64,000 nt of DNA from an uncultured Erythrobacter sp. GTDB taxonomy: Bacteria > Pseudomonadota > Alphaproteobacteria > Sphingomonadales > Sphingomonadaceae. The stretch lies in contig NZ_CANMZM010000002.1 of assembly GCF_947502395.1 (NCBI RefSeq), positions 62,001 to 126,000 on the forward strand. Direction: 5' to 3'. Shown one piece after another: positions 1 through 8,104 of the stretch (position 1 is the first letter of the stretch; each line of letters opens with the position of its first letter). The notes under the pieces are model-generated. The model was not told the origin of the DNA. It worked only from the letters and a program-made list of their open reading frames with translations, and did not search any database. The translations under genes and the position numbers were made by a program.

Positions 1-599
1 ACGATCAGCGTGAACCGCCATGGCTCCAGCTCTCCGAAAAGCGGTAAACTCTGGTTTCCACTAGCTGCCGTCCACGCAATCACCGCGCCTGACAAGAGCG
101 AGGCGAGCCCCGCACCAATCGGCAGAGCGCTGGAGTAGAATGCGATCGGTTTGCCGCGTTTCTCTGGCGGAAAGCTGTCTCCGATCATGGAGAATGTCGC
201 GGGGCTGAGGGTTGCCTCCCCGACCCCCACGCCCATGCGTGCGGTGAACAGTTGGAAGAAGTTCTTGGCGGTACCCGTTGCAACTGTCGCAGCCGACCAT
301 AGTGCCATGCCGATGGCTACAATCCATGTGCGGCGACCTCTGTCGATCAGCCAGCCCATAAAGATCCCGACAAAGCCATAGACCCAAGTGAATGCTGATA
401 GGAGCCAACCAATCGCCCTGTCAGAAAGCCCGAACTCCGCTTTGATCGGCTCGATCAAGAGGCCGAGAATGTACCGATCAACAAAGCTGAAGATGTAGGC
501 AAGTGTCAGCAGCAGAACGAGAAGCCAACCAGCGGCGGCGCTAGGATAAGCTTTCGTTTCGCTCTGTTTTTCGCCTTGTGTTTCACCTTCAGAGCTCAT
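1..599 (-). CDS. MFS transporter, 3' end outside window
   Basis: This is the N-terminal 199 residues of a major facilitator superfamily permease of the inner membrane; the rest lies beyond the window edge. After a polar cytoplasmic start of about 24 residues come hydrophobic helices (about 25-41, 62-82 and 93-110). The loop motif GWLIDRGRRTW (82-92) is the MFS signature between helices 2 and 3, and RMGVGVGEATLSP (121-133) is typical of the spinster-like/sugar-phosphate permease branch. The ATG overlaps the stop of the upstream VOC gene by four bases (ATGA), so it is the last visible gene of the ten-gene operon and probably moves that pathway's substrate or product. The substrate cannot be read from the sequence. 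Confidence 0.85.
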   Translation of the reverse strand, partial: MSSEGETQGEKQSETKAYPSAAAGWLLVLLLTLAYIFSFVDRYILGLLIEPIKAEFGLSDRAIGWLLSAFTWVYGFVGIFMGWLIDRGRRTWIVAIGMALWSAATVATGTAKNFFQLFTARMGVGVGEATLSPATFSMIGDSFPPEKRGKPIAFYSSALPIGAGLASLLSGAVIAWTAASGNQSLPLFGELEPWRFTLI

Positions 600-1057
600 C
601 CGGCGCTCTCCGGAAAGTTGTAGATCACAATCAGATTGTCATCGAAATCGACGATCCCGATCTCTCGGCCAATGCGGCCATCCGCGGTCTTAAGCACTTC
701 CTCCTTGTAGACAGTCAAGCCTAGATCGCTCGCGCCTGCCATCACAGCATCGGGATCGTGGGTTTCGAGCACAATTGCACTACGGCGCGGATACGCCACA
801 GATTTCATCGCCACGCTGCCAATTTCGGTTAGAGCCATGATGCGCCTCTGATTGGGGAGATTCAACGTGACAAAACCCAGCTTTGCTCCTTCAGGGATCT
901 CGAAAATAGGCCGTGAATAGCTCTCCGGATTATCGCCCAGCCGGTATTCGATCTCGAAACCCAAGACGCCCTCATAAAAGGTTAGCGCACGGTCGAGGTC
1001 AGCAACAACAAAATTCGCTCTTTGAAAGCGGACGGGGGCCTTTTCACTTACAGCCAT
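596..1057 (-). CDS. VOC family (glyoxalase/bleomycin-resistance fold) protein
   Basis: The product is a 153-residue single-module vicinal oxygen chelate protein. The N-terminal half carries the usual pattern FVVADLDRALTFYEGVLGFE, and the C-terminal half ends with GREIGIVDFDDNLIVIYNFPE, a typical paired beta-alpha-beta-beta-beta arrangement. The ATG at 1057 was chosen because it gives a normal family N-terminus and a ten-base overlap with the preceding oxidoreductase gene. VOC proteins include dioxygenases, isomerases and lyases that use a divalent metal; which reaction applies here is unknown. A second VOC gene lies two genes upstream in the same operon, so the two may act on successive intermediates. 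Confidence 0.8.
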   Translation of the reverse strand: MAVSEKAPVRFQRANFVVADLDRALTFYEGVLGFEIEYRLGDNPESYSRPIFEIPEGAKLGFVTLNLPNQRRIMALTEIGSVAMKSVAYPRRSAIVLETHDPDAVMAGASDLGLTVYKEEVLKTADGRIGREIGIVDFDDNLIVIYNFPESAG

Positions 1058-2136
1058 TCTTCGGGTTCTCCACGCACTGAGCAGCATTGGACGCCGACAT
1101 TGGCGCCATAGTATAGGTTGGCGAGGGCCCGGGGCATGGCCGAAAAGCCCTCTTCGATGTCTTGCACGGGCGTCAATCGACCATCCGAAATCCAGCCGGC
1201 GATGTCCTCCATCACCTCTTCCCAACGGTCCAAGTGATTGTAGACAAAGAAGCCGCGCATCACGGCATCGGTGGCTCTGAGCCGCGTGTAGTTGGAGAGC
1301 TTGAAAGGCTCTTCGCGGGTATACTCGCTGATCGAACCGCACAGGACGACGCGGGCATTCATCCGCAGACGCTCAAGGCACGCCTCCAACGTCTCTCCGC
1401 CGACATTGTCGAAGTAGAGATCGATGCCTTCTGGCCTTAACTCATCAAGCTTGGCCTCGGCATCGTCTGCCTTGTAATCAATCGCCGCGCTGCAGCCGTG
1501 TTCGCGGATGAAAGCGCATTTCTCCGCCCCGCCGGCCATCCCCACAACGTCGCACCCCACGACGTTGGCCGCCATCTGGCCGACCATTGAGCCAACGCCG
1601 CCGGCCGCACCGGACAGAACCATGCGATCGCCTTCGCGAGGGGAGCCGCATGCGAAGAGCCCGGCGTGTGCCGAAAGGCCAGTCATGCCGAGCACACCCG
1701 CGCCAAGTGCTGCCGGGAGTCCATTATTGGGCATGCGAAAGAACTTTTCTTGGGAAGTCATGCGGCTGACTTTGTAGGTCTGCCAGCCCATCTGCCCTTG
1801 GACCACCTCGCCTTCGCGCCAATCGGGATGTCGCGACTTCACAACCTGCGCAACGCCGCGCCCGTGGATCACATCGCCAATGTTAAGCGTCGCGTCCCCG
1901 GTGCGAGCCGTGCCCGCCATATACATGCGCATAACGGGTGCGAGGCCCAGGTAGTGAGTGCGCAGCAACACCTCCCCCTCGGCAGGCTCAGGGATGGGTT
2001 CAATATGCAGTCCGAAATCGCCGGGCCGGACATTGCCATCGGGCCTTCGCGCAATGCGCCATTGGTGGTTTACGTCCTCATCGATTGGCTGCACCAAATG
2101 CGTGTCAAATTGAGAAAGGGCTTCGGGCAAACTCAC
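1048..2136 (-). CDS. NADP-dependent oxidoreductase, zinc-free MDR family
   Basis: The product is a 362-residue medium-chain reductase like the leukotriene B4 dehydrogenase / prostaglandin reductase / CurA group, which reduces C=C double bonds of alpha,beta-unsaturated ketones and aldehydes with NADPH. A GroES-like domain (to about residue 130) is followed by a Rossmann domain with the nucleotide-binding stretch AAGGVGS (177-183) and the family motif YFDNVGG. No structural-zinc cysteine cluster is seen, which fits this branch. The start is GTG and overlaps the stop of the upstream VOC gene (GTGA). The C-terminus runs to GEPEEWL and overlaps the next gene by ten bases. The substrate is unknown. 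Confidence 0.85.
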   Translation of the reverse strand: MSLPEALSQFDTHLVQPIDEDVNHQWRIARRPDGNVRPGDFGLHIEPIPEPAEGEVLLRTHYLGLAPVMRMYMAGTARTGDATLNIGDVIHGRGVAQVVKSRHPDWREGEVVQGQMGWQTYKVSRMTSQEKFFRMPNNGLPAALGAGVLGMTGLSAHAGLFACGSPREGDRMVLSGAAGGVGSMVGQMAANVVGCDVVGMAGGAEKCAFIREHGCSAAIDYKADDAEAKLDELRPEGIDLYFDNVGGETLEACLERLRMNARVVLCGSISEYTREEPFKLSNYTRLRATDAVMRGFFVYNHLDRWEEVMEDIAGWISDGRLTPVQDIEEGFSAMPRALANLYYGANVGVQCCSVRGEPEEWL

Positions 2137-2627
2137 GCCTCGTGGATCCGAAGCACCTGATTCACTTCGAAGAAATTGCCATCAAGATCCCAGAAACTCG
2201 CGCCCATCATGTCCTTTTGGCGACCATCAGCCCCCGTAACGGTCCACTCCTCGGGCTCTGCATGGACCCTTGACCCCGCAGCACGCGCCCGTTCAACCGT
2301 CGCCTCAGTGTCCTCCGAAACCACCACAAAGATAGGCGTTCCAAAGGGTATTTCGGTTGGCAACTCTTCTGGAATGTCGTTGCGCAAAGGATCGACCCAT
2401 TGCAGCAAACCGATCATCCCGATCTCGTCATGCTCGGCCTGCATGATGACAAGGCGGGTTTGATCGCCCTTTTTGCCTGATGCCAGCTGATTGCCAGAGA
2501 GTGTGAAGGGCGTATCCATCCAGCGCGTCATGCCAAGCACACTCTCGTACCACCGCGCCGCCTTCTCCGCGTCCCGCACCATCACGGTCGTGCGTTTGAT
2601 AACGTCGATGCCCGAACCCTCAGCCAT
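2133..2627 (-). CDS. VOC family protein
   Basis: This 164-residue protein has the glyoxalase-like fold: IDVIKRTTVMVRDAEKAARW near the N-terminus, and a C-terminal module ending in FWDLDGNFFEVNQV. It is about the size of single-substrate VOC enzymes and only distantly similar to the VOC protein at 596-1057, so the pair is not a recent duplication. The ATG at 2627 gives an eight-base overlap with the DUF1330 gene; an in-frame upstream start would add ten basic residues unlike the family. It belongs to the same operon, and its reaction is unknown. Confidence 0.78.
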   Translation of the reverse strand: MAEGSGIDVIKRTTVMVRDAEKAARWYESVLGMTRWMDTPFTLSGNQLASGKKGDQTRLVIMQAEHDEIGMIGLLQWVDPLRNDIPEELPTEIPFGTPIFVVVSEDTEATVERARAAGSRVHAEPEEWTVTGADGRQKDMMGASFWDLDGNFFEVNQVLRIHEA

Positions 2628-2937
2628 TGAGCGCCTCCGCAACGCTTGGGGCCTCAATCAGCAAGACTTGGCAGTCGGCAATATCCTCGCGCAGCTTCTT
2701 GACCTCGCCATATTCGGGGCTGTCCCAGAACGCCTTGGCGGTCTCTTTGTCCGGCCATTCGGAAATCACCATCGACGCCCCGTCGCCGAAATTGCCTTCG
2801 AGCAATTCCGCACCCGGTCCGCGCAAGATGTAGCGTCCGCCAAACTTTGCAACGAGCGCGCCAGCGGCAGCGCCGTAGCCTGAGATAAAGGCGTCGCGGT
2901 CAGCAATCTTGGCGGTGACAATCATATAGGCTGGCAT
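2620..2937 (-). CDS. DUF1330 family protein
   Basis: A 105-residue protein with the DUF1330 pattern: start MPAYMIVTAKIADRD, then a YGAAAGALVAKFGGRYILRG segment and the conserved acidic/aromatic run WPDKETAKAFWDSPEY. The family has a dimeric alpha/beta-barrel (ferredoxin-like) fold. Its members are often found in catabolic operons, but few have a proven reaction. It sits between the CpeT-like gene (20 bp upstream) and a VOC gene that it overlaps. A small metabolite-binding or isomerase-like role in the operon's pathway is possible but is only an inference from position. Confidence 0.82.
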   Translation of the reverse strand: MPAYMIVTAKIADRDAFISGYGAAAGALVAKFGGRYILRGPGAELLEGNFGDGASMVISEWPDKETAKAFWDSPEYGEVKKLREDIADCQVLLIEAPSVAEALNG

Positions 2938-2957
2938 TGGGGTTCCTTACCTTCGTG

Positions 2958-3659
2958 CTATTTCATGCTGGCAGCAAGAGCGGCGGCTTCGTCAGCGCAA
3001 TAGTCGGACTGGCAGCGGTTATGGATGATGTATTCGCCCGGTTTTGAGCCCCAGATCGGGTTCATCGCCTCATCAAACCCGCGCTCTGACGTCGCATAGA
3101 CGCCTTCGTGATAATACCCGTCCGCGCCTATCCGAATGTTGGCTTGGCGACGCTCGGAGAAGATCTTGCAAGTCGCAGGATCGACCTTGCCGCGCCAGAT
3201 GCCATCCTCCCCCTGATGCCAAACCTGATCGCAGCCATCGGGCAAAGCAGGCTCGAGATCCTCCATCGAAATCTGATGCAAGATTTCAGGGTTTTGCCAG
3301 ACATCGACGAAACGCTCTGACTCCTTGAACACAAAGCTGCGCTGGGTGACCTTGCTGCGATCCTTGGAAACCGTGAGCTGATGCAAACGCTGGCGGTAGA
3401 GCTCTTGATCGTCGCCGGTGTTCAACTGGGTGTAGAACCAAAGCCCCGATGCCTCGAATGTCTCATAGGGGCCAAAGCGGCGGTCGATGATGGTGGTCTC
3501 GCGATTTTCAGGCGCAGTGGCATAGCTGCCTGCGACTTTGGCCAGGAAGTCGAGTACCTCAACGTCAGCCTGTCGATCCAAGGCCAGTGGATCAGGTCCA
3601 GCTAACGCAGTCTGCGAGAGCGCCAAGCCCGCGTAAAAGGCAATCCAGCGCCCTACCAC
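2958..3659 (-). CDS. CpcT/CpeT-like secreted protein
   Basis: A 233-residue protein with an N-terminal signal-like segment ending near ALA-GPD. The body has the layout of CpcT/CpeT proteins: an aromatic SGLWFYTQLNTGDDQELYRQRLHQL segment, a CDQVWHQGEDGIWRGKVDPATC segment with two cysteines, and a C-terminal GVYATSERGFDEAMNPIWGSKPGEY segment. In cyanobacteria these are bilin lyases or bilin-binding scaffolds. No phycobiliprotein is expected here, so the ligand is unknown. The start is GTG and overlaps the stop of the nitrilase-like gene by seven bases. Family assignment is by motif memory and is moderate; the signal peptide suggests action outside the cytoplasm. Confidence 0.62.
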   Translation of the reverse strand: MVGRWIAFYAGLALSQTALAGPDPLALDRQADVEVLDFLAKVAGSYATAPENRETTIIDRRFGPYETFEASGLWFYTQLNTGDDQELYRQRLHQLTVSKDRSKVTQRSFVFKESERFVDVWQNPEILHQISMEDLEPALPDGCDQVWHQGEDGIWRGKVDPATCKIFSERRQANIRIGADGYYHEGVYATSERGFDEAMNPIWGSKPGEYIIHNRCQSDYCADEAAALAASMK

Positions 3660-4801
3660 CGGGTTTTCGCCCGCAAGTATTGGCCTGCATCCTTGGTGTC
3701 GGTTGGTTGGTAGTCCTCAAGCAAATTGGGCCCATAAGGGCTGCGATATTGTTCGAAGATGGGCATCACGAGTTCGCTATGCACGATAGGCTGGCGGTGA
3801 CGCGCGCGGAAACTTCCAATGGGAATGCGACCATAGATCAGCGTCTCATCATCGGTCTCGGACCGCTCGAAAAACTCACCATCAGGCCCGACCATGCCGG
3901 CGTATCCGGGATTGGAATCGGCCAGATAATACTGGTTCTCGGGCGAGGCCGAGTTGTTGGCGATGGTGGAATAGACGCGGTTATACATCGAGACGGCGCG
4001 GATGTCAGTCTCGTTGTAATTGCCAGTCGCCGTGCGCAGCATGATCTCTGCGCCCTTCATGGAGGCTGCGCGGAAAAGCTCAGGCTCCATTTGAGAGGAG
4101 CTGGTGTAGAGGTTGCCGATTGGGGTCTGGATCACTGGAATAACCGCGTCCCAGCCATAGCGCTCTACATATTCATCGAGCACGTCATAGATTGTGGTGG
4201 TGAAGAGCTCGCGCCCTCCGGGGAAGAAGCCTTTGAGATTGCGCGCTTTCCAATCCTTGGCGATAATTTCGCCCTTGTCGTTCAATATCGTGGTGATCGA
4301 CAACAATCGTGTTGGCCAATCCGGGTCGCGTACATAGGATCCAAAGCTGATGTAGCAGCCATATTCGCGCGCCTTGGCAGCTAGCATCTCGCTTTCCTCA
4401 CCCGGCAATTCGATCGCGATATTGCGGGCATCATCGAGGTCCCAGACATGTCGGTAGCCAGTGATCGGAAACTCGTGGAATGCGACCAAATCTTTCGAGC
4501 CAGAAAATCCATTCGCAATGTCGATCACGTCGCACATATGCTGGACATTGGCCTTGCGGGTTTGGGCGATATTGCCAAGCTCAACCGGCACAACTCGGGT
4601 CTGCGCCACCGCGATAGAAATCGTGTCCTTCTTGAGCGGGACGCTGGCGTAACTGCCGTCGGACCGCATTTGCAGAGGGCCTTCGGGTTTGCCGGTGGAG
4701 GCGGAAGCAGGCGAAGCGAATGCCGTCCAGTCGATAGTGGCGGCGGCGGCAGCTCCTGCTCCTACTCCCAACAGCGCGCGGCGGTCGATCTCCCCCGCCA
4801 T
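3653..4801 (-). CDS. Nitrilase-superfamily protein, catalytic Cys apparently absent, Tat-like signal
   Basis: A 382-residue protein of the carbon-nitrogen hydrolase fold. The first 35 residues form a twin-arginine-like signal (DRRALLGVGAG followed by an alanine-rich stretch). The catalytic Glu (E110 in LVAFHEFPITGYRH) and Lys (near K185 in IIAKDWKARN) are present. Where the family has the nucleophile in an I-C-x-(D/E) context before PELFR, this protein reads GNLYTSSSQMEPELFR, with Thr/Ser and no cysteine; the codons were checked. It is therefore either a non-hydrolytic homologue or one using another nucleophile. ATG at 4801 shares one base with the upstream stop (TGATG); longer in-frame starts would mask the signal. 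Confidence 0.75.
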   Translation of the reverse strand: MAGEIDRRALLGVGAGAAAAATIDWTAFASPASASTGKPEGPLQMRSDGSYASVPLKKDTISIAVAQTRVVPVELGNIAQTRKANVQHMCDVIDIANGFSGSKDLVAFHEFPITGYRHVWDLDDARNIAIELPGEESEMLAAKAREYGCYISFGSYVRDPDWPTRLLSITTILNDKGEIIAKDWKARNLKGFFPGGRELFTTTIYDVLDEYVERYGWDAVIPVIQTPIGNLYTSSSQMEPELFRAASMKGAEIMLRTATGNYNETDIRAVSMYNRVYSTIANNSASPENQYYLADSNPGYAGMVGPDGEFFERSETDDETLIYGRIPIGSFRARHRQPIVHSELVMPIFEQYRSPYGPNLLEDYQPTDTKDAGQYLRAKTRW

Positions 4802-5493
4802 CAGAAGGGCTTCACTGCACCCAGGAAACATACCGAGGCAATCGTGATCCAATAAATATATGCGGCCATACGAGCCATGCCGATTTCGCGAGCCAAAGCG
4901 GCTTCCTGTTCAGCGTTTGGTCCCATGGCGAGGATGCGGAACCGCTCAGTCCACCGCCGCATGACGAGCCTCAGAAACAGTCCGATGCACAGCGCGAAAG
5001 CGTACAGTGCCATCTTGGCTGGATACCACTGATTGAACTCACCAGAGACAATCGGGCCACTGCCCGCAAAAGCCATAAATGAAACGATCAAGAGGCCAGC
5101 AATTAAGGGATAGCGCAGCGATTCCTCAGCCCGCGTGACCATAATGCCAATATCGGTCTCGCGCTTGATAAAGGCGGTCCATGTCATCGCCAACCATATG
5201 GCGAAAAACAACCACATCCACCACACACCTGACCCATTGAGCAAAGGTACGAAGCCGAATATCTTGCCCATATGCAGGCCAAGCGGAAGCAGGAGCACAA
5301 TGCCCGTCCGCGCCAAAATATCGATGCGATAGGCCGTTTCCATATGCCGCTTGCGTTCTTCGAGCGACAATGCCGGGTTTGTCACATGGTAGCTGGTTTG
5401 AAAGACGCCCCACTCACCGCCAAGCCAATACACCATCGCTAAGATATGCACCCAGCGAAGAATGCTGAGCTCGTGCATCGCTAGAAATTCCAT
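4801..5493 (-). CDS. Integral membrane protein, CopD/HemJ/DUF2269-like layout
   Basis: A 230-residue polytopic membrane protein with about five hydrophobic helices. The first helix reads LRWVHILAMVYWLGGEWG, a His-x(4)-W-x-GG arrangement like that of small haem- or copper-linked membrane proteins (CopD, HemJ, DUF2269). A second His-containing helix (LLLPLGLHMG) follows. This resemblance is by layout only; I do not recognise a specific family. A strong Shine-Dalgarno (AAGGGGAGG) precedes the ATG at 5493. The gene joins the nitrilase-like gene by a one-base stop/start overlap, suggesting translational coupling and a role next to that exported protein. Confidence 0.7.
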   Translation of the reverse strand: MEFLAMHELSILRWVHILAMVYWLGGEWGVFQTSYHVTNPALSLEERKRHMETAYRIDILARTGIVLLLPLGLHMGKIFGFVPLLNGSGVWWMWLFFAIWLAMTWTAFIKRETDIGIMVTRAEESLRYPLIAGLLIVSFMAFAGSGPIVSGEFNQWYPAKMALYAFALCIGLFLRLVMRRWTERFRILAMGPNAEQEAALAREIGMARMAAYIYWITIASVCFLGAVKPF

Positions 5494-5550
5494 GATCCCT
5501 CCCCTTAAAGCGCATCGAGGTCCCGATCCCGCACGCTAAAACTCAAATTT

Positions 5551-5910
5551 CTATTCGCGCGAAAGCCTCTCCACCACGTCCATGATCGGTGGGTCGTCCG
5601 CCTCCATTGCTTCGACATGTTGTTGGAAACCGCGCATGATTCGGGAGACGTAAGCGCGCGTTGCAAGCCCGCGCTCTTCGCCAGCCTCGCGATCTGGTTC
5701 GTAGCTCTCGATATCCTCGCGCCTTAACACGCCATTTGTCTCGAGCAGCCGCTCAATCGTGTCCTGCCGTTCGCGAAGGGCGGATACTTCCGCCGCCAAA
5801 GCGAAGACGGTCGAATAGAGGCGATCCAACGCGGGATCTTCAAAGTACTCGGGCCGCTTCCCCTTCGCGCGCCGTCCGGAAAGCGAAACCCAGTCGATTG
5901 GATCGCTCAT
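5551..5910 (-). CDS. Small predicted coiled-coil protein of unknown function
   Basis: A 119-residue acidic protein starting MSDPIDWVSLSGRRAKGKRP. The middle (VFALAAEVSALRERQDTIERLLETNGVL) has heptad spacing and would form a short coiled coil; the C-terminal part is helical and ends in VVERLSRE. No enzyme motif is visible. The ATG at 5910 overlaps the TGA of the methyltransferase gene by four bases, fixing the start and showing translational coupling. It may be an accessory or oligomerisation partner of that methyltransferase; this is inference from position. Confidence 0.7.
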   Translation of the reverse strand: MSDPIDWVSLSGRRAKGKRPEYFEDPALDRLYSTVFALAAEVSALRERQDTIERLLETNGVLRREDIESYEPDREAGEERGLATRAYVSRIMRGFQQHVEAMEADDPPIMDVVERLSRE

Positions 5911-7121
5911 GCGGCGACCTCCTTGGCCATCGGCTTCCACGCACCATAGGCATTCCAGATCGCGGCACGGCCAAAGTCCTCCTCTCCTTCATCCGGAGAC
6001 GGCGGGAAGATTTCGGGATCCACCACTGCCCTTACGCCTGCGACGAACTGGTTTTCGCGGGAGAATCCCGCATCGGCCATGACCTGTTTCAAGTCTTGCC
6101 CGTGCATGGCTGACCAGAAGGGTTCGTTGTTGTTGAAGGCATCCCAGTCGCGCATAAACTGCTCAAACAGGGGCATTTCGTCCGAATACTGCGGCTGTTC
6201 GATATGCAGGATAAGCCCGCCCGGAGCGAGCACACGGTTTGCTTCGGCAAGGATCTTCGGCATCGCCTTGGAAGAAAGCTCATGCAGGAACATGGTCGTC
6301 TGCACCCAGTCAAACTCACCGTCGGCCCAGCGTGAAAGGTCCTCACCCGAAGCTTGGATAAACTTGATGTTCGTGATGCCCATCGCGGCAGCTCTGGCAG
6401 CCCCATAGCGAAGCGAAGCAGCAGCCGTATCGATCGCGATCACTTCAGCATCGGGGTAGGCCTGCGCAATAGGCAAAGCATTGTGGCCGATGGTGCAGCC
6501 AATATCGAGAATGCGTTTTGGCTGCCAATCGGAGCGTTCGCTCTTGACCCATTCGACCACAGCTTGTCCGCCACCGTCGTTCAAACCGCCCAGCGCGCCG
6601 CCAGTGGTCGCAAACAGACCGATGTCATAATTGGCGCCTACCGTGACATCGTCGCTGCGCTCTTCGCTGTGATAGCCACCCGGTTGGCAGTGAATGTCGA
6701 CAGCCGTCTGGTAGTGTGGCTGCTCCACAGTCGGGTCGAGCTCAAGCATACCAGAATGCTCGTTAAATTGCTTTGCCATCGCGTCGAGTTCGTCGAGCTG
6801 GCGCAGAACCGCTTGGCGACCATTGTGTTGGCGCATCTCCATCGAGTTGCGCTTCAACGCCGACCACATGCGGTGCCAATCATTGCGGTTCATTCCATCG
6901 CGAATCTCATAACGATGCTCGGGATCCCGGCCGTGCTCAGCGCGAATAGTGGGCAAGACTTGCTTCTCATAAGCAAGCTTGTTGCCCGATCCGACTTCAC
7001 CCGAAAGGTAACGATTGAAGTGCGTCAGAAAATTGAAACGCGCCGCCTCGTCATGGTTGGCGCGAGGCATCATCGAATGCTTGGTCAGTGCAGTGTACGG
7101 CGGGGGAAGATCGGAAGCCAT
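5907..7121 (-). CDS. Class I SAM-dependent methyltransferase
   Basis: A 404-residue protein that is the promoter-proximal gene of the operon. Residues about 200-320 form a Rossmann methyltransferase: motif I is ILDIGCTIGHNALPIA, motif II carries AEVIAIDTAAASLRYGAARA, and the post-II region reads DFDW-type (EFDWVQTTMFLHE) before LAPGGLILHIEQ. The first 190 residues are an unassigned helical domain with many His, Trp and Met residues that may bind the acceptor. The methyl acceptor cannot be predicted. A perfect 12-bp palindrome lies 17 bp upstream of the ATG, suggesting regulation of the whole operon at this point. Confidence 0.82.
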   Translation of the reverse strand: MASDLPPPYTALTKHSMMPRANHDEAARFNFLTHFNRYLSGEVGSGNKLAYEKQVLPTIRAEHGRDPEHRYEIRDGMNRNDWHRMWSALKRNSMEMRQHNGRQAVLRQLDELDAMAKQFNEHSGMLELDPTVEQPHYQTAVDIHCQPGGYHSEERSDDVTVGANYDIGLFATTGGALGGLNDGGGQAVVEWVKSERSDWQPKRILDIGCTIGHNALPIAQAYPDAEVIAIDTAAASLRYGAARAAAMGITNIKFIQASGEDLSRWADGEFDWVQTTMFLHELSSKAMPKILAEANRVLAPGGLILHIEQPQYSDEMPLFEQFMRDWDAFNNNEPFWSAMHGQDLKQVMADAGFSRENQFVAGVRAVVDPEIFPPSPDEGEEDFGRAAIWNAYGAWKPMAKEVAA

Positions 7122-7137
7122 GCCTCTACCTCAAAAG

Positions 7138-7149
7138 TTGTCCGGACAA
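7138..7149. promoter_or_regulatory. Candidate operator, perfect 12-bp palindrome
   Basis: The site reads TTGTCCGGACAA, a perfect palindrome 17 bp upstream of the first gene of the minus-strand operon. The half-site TTGTC/GACAA resembles operators of FadR-type GntR regulators. No regulator gene is adjacent, so the binding protein is unknown. Confidence 0.4.
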
Positions 7150-7265
7150 ATTTGCCTACCCTCGTTTACTATGTCAATCGCAAACGGGCATTGTCCAGCG
7201 CGAATACTGGAAGATTGGGCTATTGAGACTCAATTGAACCGAGCGATAGAATGCTGACAAGTGGC

Positions 7266-8104
7266 GGTGCTGTCAGTCTAACGCGAACTCGTCTCTGGTA
7301 GGCAGAGAACGTCCTTCCCGCACTGCGGATCAAGCCATGAGGTTTTGCCACTCGGCCAAGGCGGCTGAGCGGTTGGTCTTGTAAGTATGTCTGTCGGTGA
7401 GGTGGCGTTCGGAGTTAAAGTGATTGTGGACGTTGGCGTGAACGGATGCGAATTTCTGCAGGCTCTTCATCCTCCGAAATCGCTGCATCATCCGCTCTCG
7501 TCTTCGTAACGGCAAGTGCGAATTCTCAGCTCGATTGTTCTTCCACCTTCCTATTTCGCGTCGGTCTTCGATGCCTAGTTCGCGCATAGCAGATGGGTAG
7601 GATTTCAGGCCATCTGTGACGATTGTTTCGACTTTGCCATGGCACTTAAGCGCCTTCTTGAAAAACCTCAAAGCGGCCGATTTATCGCGCTTCTTCGTCA
7701 CATAGCTTTCAAGGATCTCACCTTCTTGATCCACCGCCCGCCAGAGGTAATGCGTCTCGCCGTTGATCTTCACGAACATCTCATCGAGGTGCCAGCGCCA
7801 CTGGCGGAAACCGCGCATACGATGGATCCGCTGTCGTTTGATGTCGGCAGCGAACATTGGACCAAACCGATTCCACCAGAAACGCACCGTCTCATGGCAG
7901 ATGTCGATACCACGCTCGAAAAGGAGGCCCTCCACGTTCCGCAAGCTCAGCGGAAACCGCACATACATCATCACCACAAGTCGAATGACTTCGGGCGAGG
8001 AGTTGAAGCGTTTGAATGGGCTGTCTGGTTTGCGACTTCTGGACATGCCCCGCCCTACCCTCGCCGCCTCATTCCGCAAAAGGTACAGTTAGTCTGACAA
8101 CACC
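7266..8104 (-). mobile_element. IS6-family insertion sequence (about 839 bp)
   Basis: The element is bounded by imperfect 17-bp inverted repeats, GGTGCTGTCAGTCTAAC at 7266-7282 and the complement of GGTGTTGTCAGACTAAC at 8088-8104 (15 of 17 identical). It holds one DDE transposase gene. Size and terminal GG-x-x-CTGT-like ends fit the IS6 family. The eight bases on each side (7258-7265 and 8105-8112) do not match, so no target duplication is visible; this suggests later rearrangement or deletion at one end. Confidence 0.85.
7330..8046 (-). CDS. IS6-family DDE transposase
   Basis: A 238-residue transposase that appears intact. After an HTH-like N-terminal region (FKRFNSSPEVIRLVVMMYVR then LSLRNVEGLLFERGI) comes the DDE catalytic core: Asp in WRWHLDEMFVKI, Asp in ETIVTDGLKSY and Glu in NRAENSHLPLRRRERMMQRF, which is the IS6/IS26/IS6100 signature. 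The chosen ATG at 8046 gives MSRSRKPDSPFKRF, the usual family N-terminus; an upstream in-frame start would add eleven residues and approach the inverted repeat. Transcription runs towards the downstream minus-strand operon, so read-through could affect its expression. Confidence 0.9.
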   Translation of the reverse strand: MSRSRKPDSPFKRFNSSPEVIRLVVMMYVRFPLSLRNVEGLLFERGIDICHETVRFWWNRFGPMFAADIKRQRIHRMRGFRQWRWHLDEMFVKINGETHYLWRAVDQEGEILESYVTKKRDKSAALRFFKKALKCHGKVETIVTDGLKSYPSAMRELGIEDRREIGRWKNNRAENSHLPLRRRERMMQRFRRMKSLQKFASVHANVHNHFNSERHLTDRHTYKTNRSAALAEWQNLMA

